From Heterotrichella gracilis (taxonomy: Eukaryota; Sar; Xanthophyceae; Tribonematales; Xanthonemataceae), in contig JAULBX010002667.1 of assembly GCA_032358255.1 (NCBI GenBank), positions 62,001 through 126,000 on the forward strand: DNA of 64,000 bases, read 5' to 3'. Each line of letters starts with the position of its first letter. Within the stretch, counting starts at the first letter, position 1. The notes beneath the pieces were generated by a model. The model was not told the origin of the DNA. It was given only the letters and a program-made list of their open reading frames with translations, and searched no databases. Positions 11,994 to 22,045 of this stretch are shown here, in pieces. The translations under genes and the position numbers were made by a program.

Positions 11994-14900
11994 ACTGCCA
12001 CTGGATGGCTGGGGATTGCTCCAGCGCGTGCCCTTACCTGCGGATTGTCAGTCTGTCAGTATGTGCAATCAATATTGTTTGCATGACTGTTACGCCTCAC
12101 CCAGAGGTCAGTATTGGCCAAGGTTATAAAAAAAACCCTTGTTGGCGCTGTCTTTTATGTGTCACATGGGGGACAACCAGCCGTGCCGCTGATTGCGCTT
12201 GTGTGGTAGCAGGGAGCAACTGACGGTTGGAAAACATAACAATGGGGAGGTTCTGCCCTTACCTGCAGATCCTAACTGCAGGGATTCGACCAACCCTCCG
12301 GGAGGTGCACGCTGCTGTGATGTGAACGGCAGACGCTGCTGCAACCAGCTGCATTGTTGACGTGGCGTCTCGTGTGCAGAGTTCAAGCCATTGGTTGGGG
12401 TCGTGGCTAGGGATTGGCTGCACCGCACCGCAAACCCCTGCACAACCCTACTCCCCTGCCTGCCCTGCTGCCCCGCTCCCGCTGCATGCCACCTGGCAGT
12501 GGCGCACCCCACTGCAGATTGCACTGGCGACCTCCCCTGTGGTGTGAGGAGATGTAGCAATGCAGCCCCCTTGGAGGCCAGCGCCCTGCTCTCCCTTGCC
12601 ATGCTGTGGGTGACGGGTTTGAGGTCTAGGGTTTTGTCCGCCTGCTAGTCCTTGTATGGAGCTAGGTGAAATACAAGGCAGGTTTGCTGCCATTCTTTGT
12701 CATGCTGTGGGATGTTGCCTCTATGCTTCACGTGGTTACATGGAGCTGGGAGCAGGGGCGAGGCCGGGGTGCCAAGGTGGCGAGAAGGTGCTGGGCGGGA
12801 TCCGAGCTCTGTCTGAATGCTGCAACCTCGCCAATGGTCTCACTGTTGCCGAAGCCTATGCAGGTTCTGCTCTCTGAGAAAGTGCTGCGCAAGGTTTTGC
12901 TGAAAGCCCTGCGCCACGCGTCCCTAGGGCCTGTGGCAGTAACCTAGGGCGAGGGGGCTCACACCCTTAGTGAGGGTTTTGCACTGGCATGGCTGCGTGC
13001 CCACCCCCCTTCCCTCACGCTGTCGATACCCCCTGGTTTTGCTCACGGTTGATGATTGCGCTGCAAGGCGCGTTGGCACTTGAACGAGTAACCACTGAAA
13101 GCCCAAGGCTCTGGTCCCCGCTGGATAGTCCCTGGGGTTCATGATAGCGCTGGGGTAGGTGGTCACCAAACCCTGTTCAAGGGTTGATCCCCGCAGGGTT
13201 GCGGCTGCTGCAGTGCGGCTGTGCAACCTTGTTCACCTGTTGCAACAACATGGTGTGGGCGGGGGCCGCGTAAGCAAACCCAGAGGTCAGGCATCCTAGT
13301 ATGCAAGCACATAATCAGCAGCTTCCACAGAGTAAAACGCGCTGGTCTTGCGTGACGATGACCATGGCCGTGTGGGAATGGTGTGTTTTGCAACCGATAG
13401 CGACGCATTTGGTCTGGGCAAGGGTGGTGCAGCGTGTTTATGCATGCATGCATATGTCACTAAGGAGGGTGCAGCACCTGGCGCTCATATCCACCCCTCT
13501 TGCAGTACGCAGTTGTGAAGAATTATAACCCGCGGCCATGAGTTAAAGCTATTGAAGGACAAGTCCTTTGATTGTAAAACAGCTCCGTACCGTATATGGG
13601 TCCTCCACACTTGCGAGGTCTAAGCCTCCAGACTTGCGTGTTGAGACCAGTAAACAGTGGCAAGCCGCATACACATAGGAGGTGAGCTGGTATTGCTGTC
13701 GCAGTGCTGGTCGGTTGCTTGAACATCTACCGCACAACTGCTGGGTTGCCTAGGGTTAAAAGTTGGCCAGTAGGGTTTAGCAGGTATGGATGTAGGGTAG
13801 TAGAAGGGGTTGCTGCCAGCAACTGTTAAGAGCTGGAATGAGGGCTCAAGGAGGGCTATGCGAGCCTTGCTTTTTGGGTAAATTTGCCATAAAGTATGGC
13901 TTGACCCAGTGCACGGTACCGGTGTGCAGATGGTGTGCAGACCCAGTAGGCGTGGTTTAGGCATGAATACCATGGTGTGCACTGTAACAACCTCCTCTGG
14001 TGTCACCAGATCCCTCTCTGAAAGCGTTCATAACTGGTACCGCTTTAGTTTCCGGTAGGCAAGCCAGGCATGAACAGAAAACTCCAGTGGCATGCGTTGC
14101 CATGCATCCCAAACTGACAAAATTGCAGTGACACATGCCCTTTTCTGAATCAAGATGTATACATGTTCTGCTCAAGCCAGCGACCTCAAAATAGGCCTTT
14201 CTGTGCCCAAAAAATGTGCCTTCGGTACTTGTATTGGAACAACGCAATGGGCTGCGCTGGTTGGCACGCAAGGGGCATAAATATGGCGTCGTGGGGGCGA
14301 ACACTACTACGATACCAATCTGCTTTGGGACAAAGCAAACAAAAGCTGGAGAAAGGTTGCCAGCGATATTGAATAGCAGCCTTGCCCTCTTTCCTGCGAC
14401 GTATCTTGTGTGCCCTTGTGGCGTGGTCTTGACCCTGCAGGTATCCCTGCCAGCTGCGGATGCGTACCGCCTGCCACACTGCCTGGAGGTGCTCGACCAC
14501 CGACATCGCCACCCCAAGCTCAGGCAAGTGGCTGAATTCTTTAACCCTAAACCTGGTACACCACATTTAGAACTCTCACTAGCCTGATTTTCTATCGCAG
14601 GTTGTTTTTGGCCACTGTCTGTCATTAGCTAGCTGGCACCATTGTGTGTAGATGTGTACGATGTGCGGTGTCATGGCTAGCTGAAGTACTCGCTCATTTC
14701 ATAGGCTTTTGCACTAAATTTGTTTGCCTTTTGTAGCTTTTGTCTTCTAGCTTCGCTTTCTTCGCCGTGTTTTGTGTATAGTCACCGTCGTGTGCTGGGA
14801 AGACGGTTCTAGCCTGAGGGGCATGCCACCAGGTTTCCACCTGCGCCCACTGCTCATTGCCCATTGTTTTGCCTCCTACCAACCAGGGAAACCTAACAAT

Positions 14901-15201
14901 GCTGTGCTTGAACATGTTTTCGTGCCTAAAATTTGGCTGCAAGCAGCAGATTGCCGTCATGGCGTGTTGCGTCGGCTGTGTGTGCCATGCGCGTGGCATG
15001 CCACTGCAGAACACGCATTGATGCCAGTGGCATCCAGTGTACATCCAAACCCATGCGACGGGTGGTTTGGCGCGCTGTCTTGCACCCACAACGCCTTGGA
15101 TCATCCAAAATCACAAGCCACTTGGAAGTGAAATATCTGGCAAAACTTGACGTTCGCGCGCGCGTGCCTGACGGTCGCCCTTCCCCATTCCCACAGCCAA
15201 G
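11994..15201. other. 3.2-kb region without a supported gene
   Basis: Upstream of both flanking genes (divergent). Open frames exist, for example 12162-12602 (-) and 13957-14625 (-), but none shows a recognisable domain, consistent splice pattern or repeated family motif. An isolated exon-like block at about 14441-14528 has a tgcag acceptor and a GC-type donor (CAGgcaagt), but no partner exons. The region has several short internally repeated words. Confidence 0.4.
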
Positions 15202-17172
15202 ATGCAGCGCGTCGCTCCCTTCAGCGCGGCTGTGCTGCTGCTGCTGCTGCCCCTGTTGGCCAGCGCGCATATCCGCCCCAACCCAGACCAATTTGCGGCT
15301 GGCTCGAGCGGCTCCCTAGCCCTGAAGATAGGACATGGGTGCGATGGCGAGGCCACCAAAAAGGTGAGCACACGTCATCAACGGCCACTCTGACGTTTGC
15401 CTGTTGGTTTGACAACACATCCTGCCTTTCTAATTTCTAAAATCATACCTTAAAAAGAGCTTCCAAGCGGGTCCTGCACTGCTTAGATTGAGCTTTGCTG
15501 CCTTTCAAGCCCAACTTGAAGCCCTCCTTTCTAGCTATATCTGAGCATATGCATCCTGGGACATTGTAGACATTGGCAGGGACTGTCTGTCCCCATCAGG
15601 AACTCTCTTCAGCCTACTGTAGTGCTGCTGACCACCACCTCCTAACCCATTTTCTGCATACTTGCGTCTACAACCCCCCCACCATGCGCCACGCTCTGGG
15701 CACTAAAGTTATAACCCTTGTTACATCACGTTGACACCCTAAGAAGGGTCTGTCAATACCCTAACACCACCCTCCTCCCAATCTCCCGCCAGGTAGTAGT
15801 CCAGATCCCCGAGAGCCTCTTCAACATCACACCATCCAAACCCCCGGGGTGAATCACAACCTTTTCCAATCCCCACAGGTAGTTGTCCAGATCCCTGAGA
15901 GCCTGATCAGCGTTAAGGCGCGCGCCCTCCCCGGCTGGTCCATCGCATACAAAACCAAGAAGCTTGCCAAGCCAGCCAGCGTGTTTGGAAGCCCAGTGAC
16001 CACCACCATCGACACCATCACCTTCACCGCATCCTCAGGTGAGTACCTACCAGGGCCATGTCGGGCACATTGCTGGGCTGCCTGTCTAAGGTTTCCAACA
16101 TTGCTGCTTTGCGGCGTGCCGCCTGTTGCTGAAGCGTTGATTTTTTTCCTTTGTCTGTTTGTTGTGGTATGGGCAGGACGGCAATTTGCATCATGCATGT
16201 TAAATGCCCTTTGCAATGATTGCCCTTCCCTTTGCTAACTGAATGACTCACCCGATGAAGGATGGGGTGTATACTTATTTTGTATCGATATTTGTTTACC
16301 AGTAAAGCTGTTTTCTCTCGCCCATCAGGCAACGCGCTGCCTGACAACCAGGTGCAGTTGCTCGAGATTTTCTTCAGCGTGCGCAAGACCGCTGAGCTGG
16401 GCAGCCTGCCTGGCAAATACAAGCTGGACGGCAAGTACGGGCCCAACGGGTGGAGGCCAGCATACATCCCCGTCACACAGGTGCGCCCGTCCCTCCCCTG
16501 GGGACCCTAAACCCTAAACCCAGGTGGACAACAATTATTGCGTTTGTGCAGGCTAACTGATCAATTGGCAATCCCAAATAATGGCCCATGGCTGGTGCTG
16601 GTACTGCTTGGCCAGTTTGGGTTGCTTCACTGGGTGAGCCAACCCTTTCAAACCACTGACACCCCCAAGCGGCTGTTGGTGGGCACAGCACACCCTGCCA
16701 CTGTGCCAACGCCAGCCGCTGGTTGCTGCTTCACGCGGCACGCCATGCCATGCCACCTCTTTTTCAGCATACACCGTGGGGATGCCTGGTAGTATTTCTT
16801 ATTGGAAAATTCCCTCTCAGCAGTCACCCAAGCGGCTGTTTACCTAACAGCCATTGACGGGGGCTGTGTGCCTTTGCCTTACCTGCCTGGCACGTTGTTC
16901 CCCAGCCTGTCCTCACCCTCGCCGCCGCGCCTGCCACCCCCAGAAATTCCCTTTTAAATATCTTATTACTTTATTACTAAATTAAAGTAATAAACTCCCC
17001 ACAGGTGTGCTCCACCAAGCAAGTTGCCTGGACCGGCGTGTGGAAGCCCAACGGGGAGGAGCCCGACGAGCCTGCACCCATCATCTTCATCAGGGAGCCA
17101 AAGCCAAGCAGCGGCGCCAGCGGCTTCTACCCTGCCGAGGACGCTCGAGTCAAGGGGCGCAAGCTGCTGTGA
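15202..17172 (+). CDS. secreted YcnI-like (DUF1775) protein A, putative copper-binding
   Basis: Four exons, phase-checked: 15202-15363, 15879-16038, 16329-16480, 17005-17172, giving 213 residues. Residues 1-22 are a clear signal peptide ending in ASA, so the mature protein begins with His23. In bacterial YcnI proteins the N-terminal His of the mature chain, with a conserved Trp, forms the copper site. The body follows that family: PDQFAAGSSGS, IGHGCDGEATKKVVVQIPE, ALPGW, TITFTASSG, then QVAWTGVW and DEPAPIIFI. Cys47 and Cys160 could pair as in proteobacterial members. The acidic ligand described for the Bacillus protein is not obvious. No C-terminal membrane anchor is seen, so it is probably secreted or periplasmic-like (cell wall space). 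Function in an alga is inferred only from the family. A tandem paralogue lies 1.5 kb downstream. Confidence 0.88.
15785..15832 (+). repeat. decoy copy of the 5' end of YcnI-A exon 2
   Basis: A cgccag acceptor followed by a near copy of the first 30 bases of exon 2 (15879 on). The copy reaches an in-frame TGA at about 15850, so use of this acceptor would truncate the protein. Confidence 0.85.
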
Positions 17173-17267
17173 GGGGTGCAGCAGCTGTGGTTTTTAAGCC
17201 TTAACATTGCTTGACTATTCATTTAAGGGTTAAATCAGCTTTAAATGAAATTCAAATGAAGTTTAAT

Positions 17268-17325
17268 AGTTTCTTCCCTGCCAGGGACGCGCGCGTCAAG
17301 GGGCGCAAGCTGCTGTGAGGGTGGA
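17268..17325 (+). repeat. duplicate of the YcnI-A gene terminus including the stop codon
   Basis: Copies 17128-17176: the segment encoding the last residues (VKGRKLL) and the TGA. It is preceded by a ccctgccag that could act as an acceptor, so it could serve as an alternative last exon. Confidence 0.85.
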
Positions 17326-17441
17326 GGGTGCAACCAGTGGGTACTGTGGATAGGCTCTGGTGATCGAGGAGCGAGAGCAGCTGGGTGGGTGCTGGGTAGT
17401 TGTGGGGTGCAGTTGTTGATATGGAGAGCCAATCTGCAAAG

Positions 17442-17460
17442 TTTAGGGTTTAGGGTTTAG
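17442..17460. repeat. interstitial telomere-type repeat (TTTAGGG)2.5
   Basis: Tandem TTTAGGG units in intergenic DNA downstream of YcnI-A. Confidence 0.9.
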
Positions 17461-18669
17461 TGAGGGGTGGTGGGCTGCTGTCGAGGCCTCCGGCCTGATG
17501 GCTCTATTCCAGCCAAAGCAGGCACAGGGTGCAAATGTTGTCTGCCCACTATATGGAAAAGTAATAGGACCAGCAGCAGGGTGCCACGTGTGCCAGGTTC
17601 CTATCAGAGAATGTAACGAGAGTTGAGAGCAGCTGAATGGGTGTGGTGGTTGTGGGTGGTGTAATCCTTGCTCGCACAATGAAGACAACAGCGTGTGCCT
17701 CAAGCCCGAACAGTAGTGTGTAAGGTAGTCATACAAACTGTAAAACCTGCAACGTCACCCCCTAGTATGTGTCACAAACCTGCCATATACGTCAGTGGCT
17801 GCACATACGCATGCATGCATTATCGCATGCACACAAAGAGTCCTTCCCAGGGCGAGTACTACGCTGACAATACTTGCACCAGGAATAACATATTTAGGTT
17901 GTCGGTGTACCATAGCACCAGCAGTGCGGCAACCCTTTGGGATGAGCTATGCAAACATGCTACAAGTGCGCACATAGAGCATGCCCACCATGCAGAAGTC
18001 TGCAGTGTCTATACTTGCACACCGCTGTAAACTTTTGTGACAAGAGACCCGCACCTGGATGTCACCGCACATCAAAGAAAGCAAGTGGGCCCCAAGGAGA
18101 ACGATAGAAACTGTACCTGGCAAGTAGTACTCTTGCCAGGTGCACGTGACGTACAGGGTGACGTGACTCGGGGTCCCCCAGTCTCTGACAGAGCCACGTT
18201 TTGGTATCACTTGCAAGCGCACACATAGGTACCGCTCTGTGCTTTCACGATATCCTCTGCATTCTCCTCCACTTTGCAAATCAAAAGTTGGTATTGCTGG
18301 CCAAAACACAACTGGTACCAATTGTCAGCATTGCCACTAGTACACGTGTGCAGAAGGCAGCTTGCCTCTAAACAGCGCTAGCAAACGAACAGGTGAGCTG
18401 CATTGGCGTAGTGTGGTGTAAGAAACCTGCGACCATAATACTGTAGGGCTTGAGTGGATTGCCTTGCGGCCTTTTGAATTGTGTGCTGGCGATTCGCATT
18501 GCCCCCCATTGCCCTCTCCTTGCCAGGCTGCATTGGCCCTTTACGCCGCACTAGTCGCAGACGCATGCTAGCCCACCTCACACCCAGGGTACCACCCGCT
18601 TGTCTACCAATGCGTGCGCCCTCTTTCTGTGTCTCTCAGGCCCCGAGCCGAGCCAAGCAAGTCGTCACC

Positions 18670-21009
18670 ATGGCCATGCCACGCGTCACATTGTGCATCC
18701 TCGCCACCCTGGTCGCGTGCGTCACACTCGCCCAAGCAACCATCCAGACCCTCCCCGACACCTTTGTGGCGGGCACGCAGGGTTCTCTAGAGGTCCCAAT
18801 TGAGGAGGGGTGCGATGGGGAGTCGACCCGGCAGGTAAGCGTGCAACCATGGCTCCACGTGGCGGTTTTGACTGGCTTCCATGCCGGTTCGCATGGCACA
18901 CGTGTCCGCAGTTCAACCCACAGTGGCACAGCCCTTGGGACCCTGCAACAAGCAGGTCCTTTCCCACCTTGCTTCTTAGTTTGGTGTAGCTGCTCCACCT
19001 GGCGCATTCACCTGGCGCTGTCCTTCACCCAAGGTGTAATGGCATGCATTAGGGAATTAGCTTATGCATAGGCATGTAGTTGATGCGCACCTTGCCAAGG
19101 TGCCGACAATGCCAAGGCCAGTCAGTGTTGTGCCCTAGACTTGAGCATCCAACCCATCACGCAGAAATGGGTGGCAGAGGCTACCGGTTTCATAGCATGG
19201 CGTTTAGCGCCATGTCATTACGCCATGCAGGCCGACCCCCTAGGCTAGGGTTTGCCCAGCGCCACACCCTAAAGTAGTGTCTATCGCTCAACAAGACCAC
19301 CACCACCAAACCCACTGCACCCACCACTCCCCCTCCACCACCCATCCACCAACTCCCTCTCCCAAATCCCCGCAGGTCATCATCCAAATCCCCAGGAGCC
19401 TCGCCAACGTCGAGGCCCTGCCCATCCCGGGATGGGACGTTATCTACAACACACAAACCCTAGGGAAAACCCTAGCAGTGGAATCAGTCATCTTCACTGC
19501 CGCTGCCGGCAATCAGCTGCGGGATGGGGCGACCATGCTCTTTGGATTGGTCTTTGATGTGCGTCCAACCGCTGAGCTGGGGCCACTGCCAGTCCCCGGG
19601 GGACTGGACGGAGCCCCCATGAGCAACGGCTGGCGCCCTGCTTACCTCCCCGTCACCCAGGTGCGCTTCATTCCTTTGAAGAAGAAGAACTTAAATAAAT
19701 CGTTTGCAGATAAGGATTGAACAAAATTAACATAAATAAAAATACAAATTAAATGCCTGTTGCCCATGTGTGCCCATTCCTTTCCACTGTGTCCCACTTC
19801 AATCACCATTGCGACATTCCTATACATGCGCCATGCATTGGATCCGCAACCCGATCCCGCCAAACCATTCACTATTGTGCTTGACGCCATGCATTGGACC
19901 CCATACCCTGACCCCGATCCCGACTATTCGCACGTATGCGCACTACATAAATGCGCCCCCTGCACCTTCGAAACCCCTTGCCAGGATGTGCTCATGTGGC
20001 TGTGACCCCCCCACCCACCCCCGCTGCGCCGCCGCCCCCGCAGGTGTGCACCACCAAGCAGGTGTCCCACAGCGACATGTCACCCCACAACATGGCGGGG
20101 ATCCCCACGATCCCCACCGCCATCCCCGCCCCCCTCATCTTCATCCGGGAGCCCGGCTCCGCCCCAGCGCACGAGGCCCGGCACATGCTGCGGGAGGGCC
20201 CTCCCGGGGAGGGACCCAAGTCACCCAAGCCCTCCCCCAAGCCTTCTTCGCCCAAGTCCTCGCCCAAGTCCCACTCCCCAGAGCCAGCTGAATCTCCAGA
20301 GAGCCACAGCTCTCCCAAGAGCCCCAAGAGCAGCGGCAAGTCGCCCAAATCCTCGCCCAAGTCCCATTCACCCGAGCCAGCTGAATCCCCTGAGAGCCAC
20401 AGCTCGCCCAAGAGCCCCAAGAGCAGCGGCAAGTCACCCAAGCCAGACTCCTCCCCCAAGTCTTCACCCAAGTCCCATTCCCCTGAGTCACCTGAGAGCC
20501 ACAGCTCGCCCAAGCAGAATGGCAAGTCACCCAAGCCCGATTCCTCCCCCAAGTCACCAAAGTCCCATTCCCCCGAGCCGGCTGAGTCACCCAAGAGCCA
20601 CAGCTCGCCCAAGAGCAGTGGCAAGTCACCCAAGCCCGATTCCTCTCCTAAGTCACCCAAGTCCCATTCCCCCGAGTCGCCCGAGAGCCACAGCTCGCCC
20701 AAGAGCCCCAAGAGCAGCAGCAAGTCGCCCAAGCCCGATTCCTCCCCCAAATCACCCAAGTCCCATTCTCCTGAGCCAGCTGAGTCACCCGAGAGCCACA
20801 GCTCGCCCAAGAGCCCCAAGAGCAGCGGCAAGTCGCCCAAGCCTGATTCCTCCCCCAAATCACCCAAGTCGCATTCACCCGAGTCACCCGAGAGCCACAG
20901 CTCGCCCAAGAGCTCGCCCAAGAGCAGCGGCAAGTCTCCCAAATCCCCAAAGGCCGAGACTGAGAAATCACCCAAGGCAGGGGTCAGGAAGCTGAGGAAG
21001 GTGCTGTGA
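18670..21009 (+). CDS. secreted YcnI-like (DUF1775) protein B with Ser-Pro-Lys repeat tail
   Basis: Three exons: 18670-18834, 19376-19660, 20044-21009, giving 471 residues (ATG 18676 is an alternative start two codons later). A signal peptide covers residues 1-23, then a YcnI-like domain parallel to protein A: LPDTFVAGTQGSLEVP, EEGCDGESTRQ, VIIQIPRSL, PIPGWDVIYN, PTAELGPLP, NGWRPAYLPVTQ, VCTTKQV, APLIFIREP. The mature N-terminal residue is Thr24 instead of His, and QVAW of protein A is QVSH here, so both likely copper ligands are gone while Cys48 and Cys152 remain. From about residue 208 to 460 runs a tail of SPKS, SPEPAESPESH and SSGKSPKPDSSPK repeats, like hydroxyproline-rich glycoproteins of algal cell walls. 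The middle exon lacks the intron that splits the matching region of protein A. Confidence 0.88.
20215..20965 (+). repeat. coding minisatellite for the SPK-rich tail
   Basis: Six to seven imperfect units of roughly 90-115 bp encoding SPKSHSPE-(PAE)-SPESHSSPK-SPKSSGKSPKPDS. Units differ by whole-codon insertions and deletions (with or without PAE or SPK), which keeps the frame and suggests expansion by unequal exchange. Confidence 0.9.
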
Positions 21010-22045
21010 GCTTGACATGCGCTGCTGCAGAAAGAATTTTTTAAAGGATGGGAACGCAACAGGTGGAGTGCTTTGGCCTGAATTTTGCTTTTGGACAGTC
21101 AGAAAATTTTGGGCTGGAAGATTTGTGGAACATAGAAGTGTGGAACTTTCGTGCTGTGAGGGGTGGACATTTATCATCCCAACGTGCAACTCTTCAAAGC
21201 AGTGAAATTTGTTTAGCAAGAAAATACAGGTATAAGAATTCTATGGCTAGCCAGTGATAGTGTGCAACACGCCATGGCGCATTTTACAGACCTTTGCATT
21301 AGCAGCCGATTTTCACGCTGGAGACTGTGACAGCCTGTGATGTGACACAATTCCTTTTTTTTGTTTTTGGCAGCAAAACTTGTTGAGCATAAATTTCAAT
21401 TCAGTCCTGCCAATGATTGTTGCACCTGGTATAAAATTAAATGTTGCATGTCATGATCATCTGATGTGATTCGTTCATGTACATTTCCTTTAAAAAATCT
21501 GTTGTTATAATTTTCGCTGGCCATGCTTGCCTTTGTTGGATAGATAGCCTTGTGACACACTGTGCCATCGGGGCATTGCCAACTGGTGGCACATTTTGAA
21601 TACTCAAACCTGTAAAACACACACTTCGCCCTCAAGTTGGCTTGGAAGTTGTGGGCTTTACGGTAAAGTTTCCGAATCCCTGCAATTCAAGGCAAGCTGT
21701 ACCTTGGGAATGCTGTGACGATGTTTCACAAGAACTGGCAACTGTCGCGAGCCTCAAAACGACTCGCACTGGAGCTGCAGCTTCAAGCAAGTTGTTGAAA
21801 TGTTCACTCAAATAAAAAATATGTGCACGCATCACTACACGTGACCTGTGGCCACTATCCTAGGGCCTACTAGGTGCCTCGAGCAGGCGCTCACCCTGGT
21901 TTTTGTACCTGATTGAGCTTGTCAATGTCGTTGAGGGTTTGTTGCAATGGTGGCCCATGGCACTTGGCATTACCTCCCTTGGTGGTAATAGCATCCATTC
22001 AAAACAATGCGTCGCCCATACGGGGTACATGCCGCACCAGCCCCC
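21010..22045. other. intergenic, convergent gene ends
   Basis: Between the 3' ends of YcnI-B and the TBL-like gene. A/T-richer than the flanks, as expected for 3' UTRs. Nothing else recognised. Confidence 0.5.

Larger units (their letters stand above)
17173..18669. other. intergenic between tandem YcnI paralogues
   Basis: Contains a duplicate of the YcnI-A gene end (17268-17325), a telomere-type run at 17442-17460, and the promoter and 5' UTR of YcnI-B. An inverted-repeat-like pair, ctgtacctggcaagtag / ctcttgccaggtgcacg, lies near 18110-18150. No gene recognised. Confidence 0.5.

Noticed and set aside
12162-12602. 146-residue minus-strand open frame as a gene
   Set aside because: No recognisable domain, low-complexity composition and no supporting splice partners.
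14441-14528. Isolated exon with acceptor tgcag and GC-type donor
   Set aside because: No in-phase neighbours or recognisable product.
19992-21059. 355-residue open frame antisense to the SPK tail
   Set aside because: It is the mirror of a codon-periodic repeat; the sense strand has signal peptide, domain and valid splice sites.
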